DNA of 17,487 nt from an uncultured Eubacteriales bacterium (lineage in GTDB: Bacteria; Bacillota; Clostridia; Oscillospirales; Oscillospiraceae). The notes below the pieces were generated by a model. The model was given only the letters and a program-made list of their open reading frames with translations. It searched no databases and was not told the origin of the DNA. Each line of letters opens with the position of its first letter. Positions within the stretch are counted from its first letter, which is position 1. The position numbers and the translations under genes were made by a program. This document shows positions 13,493 to 17,487 of this stretch, piece after piece. The stretch covers positions 1 to 17,487 of the forward strand of contig UROG01000045.1 in NCBI GenBank assembly GCA_900549485.1, in the 5' to 3' direction.

Positions 13493-14413
13493 ATGAAACC
13501 GCAGGGAATGGACAACATGGATACGGCGCATTATCATCTTCCGGGACTGTTTGAGTTCTTTGAATTATACCGCGTATTCCTTCCGCTGTTTTACGGGCAC
13601 AGGGAATACTTTTACGATTGGTGTGACATCGCCTCGATATACGGAGCACCGGCTGACTGTATATGGGGCGGCGGACGCGTCGGCTTCGGAGACAGCGATC
13701 CGGAAGAGGTCGCGGCGCTCATGCGCGAATACGGTATTTCGGCGCGCCTCACGTTCAGTAATTCACTGCTTCGTGAGGAGCATCTTAACGATAAGAAATG
13801 CAACGATCTCTGCAAGCTGTTCAGCGGGAACGGGGGAGTGCGCAGCGGCATTATCATATGTTCGGAGCTGCTGCTGGAATATTTGAAACGCAAATTCCCG
13901 GAGTTTTATTTTGTCTCATCCACGACTAAGGTGCTGACCGATTTCCGGCAGCTCAGCGCGGAGACAGAGCGGGAAGATTTTCTTTACGTTGTGCCGGATT
14001 TCAGACTGAACAAGGCATTTGACAAATTGAACGGACTTTCGGAGGCAAAGAAAAACAAAGTGGGATTTCTGTGCAATGAGTGCTGCCGCTATGATTGCCC
14101 GGACAGAAGAAAATGCTATGAAAACGTCAGCCGCAAGAATCTGGGAGAGGACTGCGCGGAGCATCGCTGCACGGCACCCGACGCGGCTTTGGGGTACCGC
14201 TTTTCGGAGGCAATGAAAAACCCCGGCTTTATCGGCATAAATGATATTAAAAATGCATATCTGCCGATGGGCTTTTCCAATTTTAAAATCGAAGGACGCA
14301 GCTTGGGCAGCGCCATGATCCTTGAGTTTCTGCTTTACTATATGACAAAGCCTGAATACCATATCCATGTACGGGAAGCGATATATCTTGACAGTATGCT
14401 TGACCTGTTCTGA
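13493..14413 (+). CDS. Uncharacterised cysteine-rich protein, peptidase U32-like
   Basis: Up to 306 residues. The ATG at 13493 has no clear ribosome site; ATG at 13517, nine bases after GGGA (13504-13507), is an attractive alternative giving 298 residues. Near the C-terminus FKIEGR (264-269) matches the hallmark of U32/UbiU-type TIM-barrel proteins, and the region before it has a cysteine cluster (C194, C197, C198, C202, C208, C221, C226; FLCNECCRYDCPDRRKC) placed where U32-like proteins bind an iron-sulfur cluster. Middle blocks (GIIICSELLLEYL, YVVPDFRLN) fit beta-alpha barrel strands. Function unknown; relatives act in anaerobic hydroxylation or collagen-type peptidase roles. It has its own promoter and structured leader. 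Confidence 0.75.
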   Translation: MKPQGMDNMDTAHYHLPGLFEFFELYRVFLPLFYGHREYFYDWCDIASIYGAPADCIWGGGRVGFGDSDPEEVAALMREYGISARLTFSNSLLREEHLNDKKCNDLCKLFSGNGGVRSGIIICSELLLEYLKRKFPEFYFVSSTTKVLTDFRQLSAETEREDFLYVVPDFRLNKAFDKLNGLSEAKKNKVGFLCNECCRYDCPDRRKCYENVSRKNLGEDCAEHRCTAPDAALGYRFSEAMKNPGFIGINDIKNAYLPMGFSNFKIEGRSLGSAMILEFLLYYMTKPEYHIHVREAIYLDSMLDLF

Positions 14414-14531
14414 AGTGCGTATGCTCCTGTCGGAAAATTTATGTGTAACCTTTTATCGTCCGGCGCATCTCTTAGACAAAAGCGATGAAAAAACCTGACG
14501 ATTAAAATGAATTTCTGATAGGAGAGTTAAT

Positions 14532-14774
14532 ATGAAAAACATAAATTCCAAGACTGCTGTCCGCAACGCCCTTATTTCCGTCGGCATCTGCGACGAGAAT
14601 TACCGCTGTGATTATATCTGCCTTGAGGGCGACTGCTACCACATTATAATCAGCACCATCATGCTCAGATACGAGTTCTATGTAGATGCGGATACCGGCG
14701 AGGTCCTCGGAATAAATACCGAGCCTGAGATAGACGCATCCGAAACCGCAGGCGAGTTCACACTGTCCGCGTGA
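14532..14774 (+). CDS. Small cytosolic PepSY-like protein
   Basis: An 80-residue protein with GGAGAG (14521-14526) five bases before its ATG. The pattern TAVRNALISVGI ... YEFYVDADTGEVLGINTE resembles a single PepSY domain: a helix, then strands ending in Y-x-x-D-x-x-T-G-E-x-L. Unlike most PepSY proteins it has no signal peptide or membrane helix, and it has four cysteines (C20, C26, C30, C35) before the strand segment. The upstream 118 bases show no convincing promoter, so it may be read through from the U32-like gene. A terminator follows 16 bases after its stop. Role unknown. Confidence 0.75.
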   Translation: MKNINSKTAVRNALISVGICDENYRCDYICLEGDCYHIIISTIMLRYEFYVDADTGEVLGINTEPEIDASETAGEFTLSA

Positions 14775-14790
14775 CCTTGTGATTAAAATT

Positions 14791-14828
14791 AAAATCCGGG
14801 TAAGACGAAAAAGTCTTGCCCGGATTTT
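14791..14828. terminator. Bidirectional terminator between convergent genes
   Basis: A 16-base stem (14791-14806 with 14813-14828, one G-T wobble, six-base A-rich loop) begins with AAAA and ends with TTTT, so it can end transcription from both sides. It sits between the PepSY-like gene and the convergent SdpI-like gene. Confidence 0.85.
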
Positions 14829-14860
14829 CTGTGCATGGTTTATTTGCTCTTTATGCCTGA

Positions 14861-15493
14861 TCACATATGCTTGCGGTAATATATATAGGAAGCGGCGAGC
14901 GGGATGATCACGGCGGCAATGATCACCGCGATCATTACGATGGGACTGCCGAAAAATGCGTTGAGAATTTCCACGAAGCCTGCTATCACATACACAAAGC
15001 CGCCGAGGCGGTGAGTGTAGTTCCAGTTGTCCTCGTCGTCAAGCGTCCAGCAAACCTTTATGCCCATGGTATAGTTCTGGCGGCATTTAGGCAGATAATT
15101 GCCGATGACGATGAACAGCACTCCGAGCAAAAGCTGTACGATAAGAGCGACGTTTACGTTCTTCCCGAGAGCCGCAAACAGGCACATGGGAACGACAATG
15201 CAGCTAAGCCCCGGCGTGAACCAGAGCATTATTCTGGACAGTGCCTGACTGTGACCGTCGGCCTTGGGGTCGCTGCTCAGAACGAACAGACAAAGCGCGT
15301 CCAGCGCCGCCATAATACACGGTATGCCGACTACCGCAAAGAGCTTGCTTGAGAAGCCGTCAGGCTCGCCATTTAAACCGTAATGCGTCGGCAGCATATC
15401 CGGAAGATCGTTCCACATTATTAGTCCGAGCGCCACAGGCACAAGGCACAGCAGTATTGATATGACCTTTTCTTTTTTACTTGCTTTCATCAT
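14861..15493 (-). CDS. SdpI-family membrane protein (DUF1648/SdpI)
   Basis: About 210 residues with six hydrophobic segments. The N-terminal helix followed by LPDMLPTHYGLNGEPDGFSS (30-49) is the DUF1648 signature, and the C-terminal half has the SdpI motifs IGNYLPKCRQNYTMGIKVCW and NYTHRLGG. In Bacillus subtilis SdpI gives immunity to the SdpC toxin and sequesters the repressor SdpR; no sdpC is seen here. GGGAGG (15505-15500) serves two adjacent ATG codons at 15493 and 15490. The start lies inside the end of the ArsR gene, so translation is coupled. Confidence 0.9.
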   Translation of the reverse strand: MMKASKKEKVISILLCLVPVALGLIMWNDLPDMLPTHYGLNGEPDGFSSKLFAVVGIPCIMAALDALCLFVLSSDPKADGHSQALSRIMLWFTPGLSCIVVPMCLFAALGKNVNVALIVQLLLGVLFIVIGNYLPKCRQNYTMGIKVCWTLDDEDNWNYTHRLGGFVYVIAGFVEILNAFFGSPIVMIAVIIAAVIIPLAASYIYYRKHM

Positions 15494-15758
15494 CTTTTAC
15501 CTCCCTGAAATCACTGAGCCATAGCAGTATCTCCTCGAAAACCGAGGCGTTGAGCTGGTAATAAATAAAATTCTTGTCACGCTGCTCCACGATAAGACCG
15601 GCTTTTTTTAGTTGCGACAGATGATAGGATATCGTCGCGCCGGTCATATCAAAGTGCGCCCCTATTTCGCCCGCACTCATCTTACCGCCGCGCAGCAGGG
15701 TGAGTATCTCGCGCCTCACCGGATCGCCAAGCGCACGGAATGTCTCCTGAAATCCCAA
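15477..15758 (-). CDS. ArsR-family repressor, SdpR-like
   Basis: A 93-residue winged-helix regulator. Key blocks are FRALGDPVRREILTLLRGG, the recognition region GEIGAHFDMTGATISYHLSQ and the wing KNFIYYQLNASV; no ArsR-type metal-binding cysteine motif is present. I chose a TTG start at 15758, giving MGFQETFRALGDPVRREIL, because it matches the usual beginning of this family and stands ten bases from AAGGA. A GTG at 15767 has its ribosome site only two bases away. It overlaps sdpI-like gene by 17 bases. Palindromes around the promoter suggest autorepression, as for SdpR. Confidence 0.9.
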   Translation of the reverse strand: MGFQETFRALGDPVRREILTLLRGGKMSAGEIGAHFDMTGATISYHLSQLKKAGLIVEQRDKNFIYYQLNASVFEEILLWLSDFREVKDDESK

Positions 15759-15783
15759 GCAGCTCACGTCCTTTCATAAAGCA

Positions 15784-15801
15784 TTTAGAAGTTTATCTAA
15801 T
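15784..15801. promoter_or_regulatory. Operator copy 1 for the ArsR/SdpR-like repressor
   Basis: TTTAGA-N6-TCTAAT lies in the leader, 12 bases downstream of the -10 box, and overlaps a perfect 12-base palindrome ATCTAATTAGAT (15795-15806). The same TTTAGA-N6-TCTAA pattern recurs at 15847-15864. Assignment to the repressor is by position and symmetry. Confidence 0.65.
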
Positions 15802-15812
15802 TAGATGATGCA

Positions 15813-15840
15813 AGTATATCACACCCGCAGAGAATGTCAA
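15813..15840 (-). promoter_or_regulatory. Promoter of the sdpR-sdpI-like operon
   Basis: On the minus strand TTGACA (15840-15835) and TATACT (15818-15813) with a 16-base spacer. The -35 box forms the end of the long inverted repeat at 15836-15875, and operator-like sites flank the promoter on both sides. Confidence 0.85.
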
Positions 15841-15875
15841 GAGCTATTTAGAAAAAAATCTAAATAGCTCTTGAC
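15836..15875. repeat. 17-bp perfect inverted repeat carrying operator copy 2
   Basis: Arms 15836-15852 and 15859-15875 are perfectly complementary around six A. Its core TTTAGA-AAAAAA-TCTAAA (15847-15864) matches the operator at 15784-15801. The outer arms end in GTCAAG/CTTGAC, so one end supplies the -35 TTGACA of the minus-strand promoter and the other a TTGACG facing the opposite way, with no matching -10 seen. Confidence 0.8.
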
Positions 15876-15910
15876 GAAAAAAAACAAGGGGAAAGATGGC
15901 ACGGATAAAT

Positions 15911-15943
15911 AAAAAAGCACTCGCTTCGAGAGCGGGTGCTTTT
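15911..15943. terminator. Terminator of the RmlD-like remnant
   Basis: AAAAGCACTCGCT (15913-15925) pairs with AGCGGGTGCTTTT (15931-15943), with one G-T wobble and a five-base loop. On the minus strand it is followed by a T-run and begins four bases after the TAG of the reductase fragment. It can act both ways. Confidence 0.85.
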
Positions 15944-15946
15944 CTT

Positions 15947-16507
15947 CTATAAGCTGCATTTATTTTTCTCTGCGGGGAGCGCGCCTGCCTGCTTCATGCA
16001 GCGAAGAACGCCATCCTGCGCCTCGCTGAAGGAAATGCCGAAGCGCTTGAGCTTTTCACAGTTCAGCCAAAGGTTGGGTCTGGCGGGTGCGTCCGTCACA
16101 GGAGTATCCTTACCGAGTGCAGCTATCAGCCGACAGGTGATTTCATAGATGGACTTGTCCGTCTCACTGCCAAAGTTGTAAACACCGCCGGGCAGATTGC
16201 GTACTTCATTCATATTCTGCGCGACTTCCTCCACCCATGTGACGCCGCGATACTGCCGGGAGGAAAAGGACAGATGATCTGCCTTGAGCAAAAGCTGCGC
16301 GTAGTTTGGTTTGGGCGCGGGAAGGTCATACATCCATTCCGCACGGAGGATAACGGCATCAGGCAGCGCATCCAGTACACGCGACTCCATTTCCAGCTTC
16401 TGCCGAGCATACAGGTTTTCCGGTGCTGCCATTTCCTCAGTGTATGGTCCAGCCTCCGGACAGCCGCCGTATCCGCACGGCGGCGCCGTGCTCAATGTGC
16501 TTCGCAC
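15947..16507 (-). pseudogene. C-terminal remnant of an RmlD-like SDR sugar reductase
   Basis: A frame of 186 residues reads GPYTEEMAAPENLYARQKLE (about 20-39), containing the SDR catalytic YxxxK as YARQK, then MESRVLDALPDAVILRAEWM, GVTWVEEVAQNMNEV and YNFGSETDKSIYEI. This matches the substrate-binding half of dTDP-4-dehydrorhamnose reductase-like proteins (about 290 residues). The N-terminal Rossmann fold with its NAD-binding glycine motif is absent. Residues 1-18 are unlike the family, and no ribosome site precedes the ATG. I infer truncation near 16455-16490, where GC-rich hairpin sequence begins and mobile-element-like repeats follow. The native terminator is intact. Confidence 0.8.
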
Positions 16508-16545
16508 GAGGTCGCAAGTTCGAGCGTTCTGTTCGCAGATAGAAA

Positions 16546-16582
16546 AAGCCCACCGTAATTCTATCAGAATTACGGTGGGCTT
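16546..16582. repeat. 17-bp perfect hairpin with a diverged partial copy
   Basis: Arms 16546-16562 and 16566-16582 are perfectly complementary around a three-base loop. Its inner unit CCGTAATTCT (16553-16562) recurs in diverged form at 16594-16615 (CCGTAATTTTGATAGAAATC). The stem ends in TT on both sides. It may be a terminator of a mobile element or part of its terminal repeats. Confidence 0.7.
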
Positions 16583-16619
16583 ATGGCAAAGAACCGTAAT
16601 TTTGATAGAAATCCGTCAA

Positions 16620-16674
16620 GGGGGTGCAACTTTGATTTAGAGGGGGGTGCAATTTTTAATTTGAGGGGGTGCAT
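16620..16674 (+). repeat. Three short direct repeats, possible transposon-end binding sites
   Basis: GGGGGTGCAA or GGGGGTGCAT occurs at 16620-16629, 16643-16652 and 16665-16674, at 23- and 22-base spacing, each followed by a T-rich stretch. Iterated sites at about two helical turns resemble the multiple terminal repeats bound by IS21-type transposases. No transposase gene is in the window, so a remnant or one end of an element is likely. The whole gene-free stretch 16508-16813 holds this, the hairpin at 16546-16582 and the terminator at 16760-16792. Confidence 0.5.
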
Positions 16675-16759
16675 TGCTTTTATGTTGCTTGATTCAAAAA
16701 TGCAGAAGGTTCGGATCATCATCGAAAATGTTTAACCTTTGTCATAGAAAACTACAACA

Positions 16760-16792
16760 CCCAGCTATCAAGAAGTCTGCTTGATAGCTGGG
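16760..16792. terminator. Hairpin terminator downstream of the TnpV-like gene
   Basis: CCCAGCTATCAAG (16760-16772) pairs perfectly with CTTGATAGCTGGG (16780-16792) around seven bases. On the minus strand it is followed by TGTTGTAGTTTTC, only moderately T-rich, 22 bases after the stop of the small gene at 16814. Confidence 0.6.
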
Positions 16793-16813
16793 CGTTCCTT
16801 GATTTCTCTCAGT

Positions 16814-17011
16814 TTAATAGCGTGGTTGATGCTTTTGCCAGGTTTGCTGCAACGATAAGCCAGGGCCTTTCATCACCCACATCGTTTGTAGTGGTGTAAT
16901 CCAGGGAGATGGAGTCTCCGGCTCATCATCCCCGGCAATCAGATAATAGTCGCCAACCAGCTCATACTTCAGCCCTGTGCGTTCATCTGCGACAAATCTC
17001 TCCATTCGCAT
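16814..17011 (-). CDS. Small protein, N-terminus resembling transposon protein TnpV
   Basis: A 65-residue frame with GGAAGG two to eight bases before two possible ATG starts (17011, 17005). Residues 7-32 (VADERTGLKYELVGDYYLIA, then GDDEPE) resemble the first part of TnpV-type proteins of clostridial mobilisable elements, which are about 120 residues. The rest, TPSPWITPLQTMWVMKGPGL, does not look like that family. In another minus-strand frame DSISLDYTTTNDVGDERPWL continued by IVAANLAKAS reads more protein-like, so a frameshift after about residue 31 is possible. Moderate evidence at best for TnpV; mobile-element ancestry would fit the neighbours. Confidence 0.4.
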   Translation of the reverse strand: MRMERFVADERTGLKYELVGDYYLIAGDDEPETPSPWITPLQTMWVMKGPGLSLQQTWQKHQPRY

Positions 17012-17078
17012 AACCTTCCGTTCCTTTCTGTAATCACAGTAGCAGGAGGAATAGCGGAAATCGAATGTGCGGATAGTA

Positions 17079-17118
17079 AAAAGCGCCGTCCCGGAATCAC
17101 TTCCAAGACGGCGCTTTT
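17079..17118. terminator. Bidirectional terminator
   Basis: AAAAGCGCCGTC (17079-17090) pairs perfectly with GACGGCGCTTTT (17107-17118), and the loop contains its own GGAA (17093-17096) / TTCC (17101-17104) stem. Flanked by A-run and T-run, it can terminate in both directions. It lies 11 bases after the stop of the small minus-strand frame ending at 17129. Confidence 0.85.
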
Positions 17119-17128
17119 CTGCTGCGGA

Positions 17129-17342
17129 TCAGAGCGAACACTTTACGGCGAAACCGCCGCTGAAGAAATAGGTGTTCGCCCAATACCTGTTTGATGGAGC
17201 AGGGGTCTCCAAGGATGAACACCCCTCTGAGGCTCCGTTTTCGCCTTCAAAGGCCATTTCGATAGTATAGGTGCTTGCTTGCCAGGGGCGATGCAATGGT
17301 GCGCAGAATGTCTGCCGGCTTACGATGTTTTTTCTTCATCAT
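17129..17342 (-). pseudogene. Small gene in two overlapping frames, probably frameshifted
   Basis: From ATG at 17342 or 17339 one frame encodes MKKKHRKPADILRTIASPLA and ends at 17247 after 31 residues. A second minus-strand frame, open through the same region without a start of its own, continues STYTIEMAFEGENG ... NRYWANTYFFSGGFAVKCSL and stops at 17129, just before a strong terminator. Together they would make about 65 residues with a basic N-terminus, so a single-base indel around 17280-17290 seems likely. An internal ATG at 17257 could give a 42-residue peptide. I do not recognise the family. It follows the partial gene at the window edge by 23 bases. Confidence 0.4.
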
Positions 17343-17365
17343 AGACACTTTCTAAAAATCTTGGG

Positions 17366-17487
17366 TCAGCCCATATCGGCGGACAGTGCCTTGTCGATTT
17401 GGGCTTGCAGCGTCTCCGCCTGCTTCTTTTCAGTGATGGCGCCTACGATGGGGTCACCCACGATATTGCCGTTGCGGTCAACCACAT
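17366..17487 (-). CDS. C-terminal end of an unrecognised protein, cut by window edge
   Basis: A minus-strand frame open from the window edge to TGA at 17368-17366 encodes VVDRNGNIVGDPIVGAITEK followed by KQAETLQAQIDKALSADMG. The start lies outside. The segment is hydrophilic, with a helix-forming end. I do not recognise it. Amino-acid composition is natural, and the small downstream frame in the same direction supports a real gene end. Confidence 0.5.
   Translation of the reverse strand, partial: VVDRNGNIVGDPIVGAITEKKQAETLQAQIDKALSADMG

Noticed and set aside
15871..15900. TTGACG on the plus strand as a divergent promoter.
   Set aside because: No acceptable -10 box at 16-19 bases and no plus-strand gene downstream.
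16491..16540. CTCAA, GTGC-TTC-GCAC and GTTCGAGC look like the anticodon loop, variable arm and T-loop of a class II (Leu-type) tRNA.
   Set aside because: T-stem bases flanking GTTCGAGC do not pair, and no acceptor or D arm can be built. At most a degraded fragment, so no tRNA is called.
16620..16674. Regularly spaced repeats as a CRISPR array.
   Set aside because: Repeat units are about 10 bases and spacers about 12, far too short, and no cas gene is present.

Overview
The window looks like a chromosomal segment of a moderately GC-rich Gram-positive anaerobe of the Clostridia, probably a gut Oscillospiraceae or Ruminococcaceae relative. This is inferred from strong AAGGAGG-type ribosome sites, TTGACA/TATAAT promoters, a lipoprotein solute-binding protein, an SdpR/SdpI pair and remnants of acyl-CoA dehydrogenase and CaiB-type genes. 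No marker gene fixes the species.

Layout. (1) 1-2386, + strand: two terminators of an upstream unit, then a TetR regulator with a clean promoter and palindromic operator, a 53-codon remnant of a DUF998 membrane protein, and two acetyltransferase genes of unrelated fold (Vat-like left-handed beta-helix and CAT-like HHxxxDG) that overlap by four bases. This reads as a self-regulated drug-resistance operon. (2) 2417-3768, +: a monocistronic exported bactofilin-like beta-repeat protein with a membrane tail. (3) 3880-8107, +: a promoter, a long leader with a 27-codon candidate leader peptide, then an amino-acid ABC transporter (binding lipoprotein, permease, ATPase) and an AbgB-like M20 amidohydrolase. 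The layout suggests import of a modified amino acid followed by hydrolysis. (4) 8174-10299, - strand: a MerR/BmrR-type regulator and an Ord/DapB-like dehydrogenase whose promoter has a 19-base spacer filled by a perfect palindrome, the classical MerR target design. (5) 10380-12409, -: a PhoP/PhoR-like two-component system, translationally coupled, with a Pho-box-like repeat upstream. (6) 12482-13336: wreckage of an acyl-CoA dehydrogenase, split into inverted and direct pieces, joined to a truncated class III CoA-transferase. (7) 13358-14828, +: a promoter, a foldable 5' leader and a cysteine-rich U32-like protein, then a small cytosolic PepSY-like protein. (8) 14861-15875, -: an SdpR-like ArsR repressor and SdpI-like membrane protein, with two matching operators 63 bp apart bracketing the promoter. 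(9) 15911-17487: the C-terminal remnant of an RmlD-like reductase, a repeat-rich block resembling the end of a mobile element, and small, partly frameshifted genes of likely mobile-element origin.

The strongest leads for new biology are the leader peptide ahead of the transporter, the MerR-type promoter, the paired SdpR operators, the structured leader before the U32-like gene and the coupled Vat/CAT pair. All functions are inferred by reading the sequence; no database search was run.
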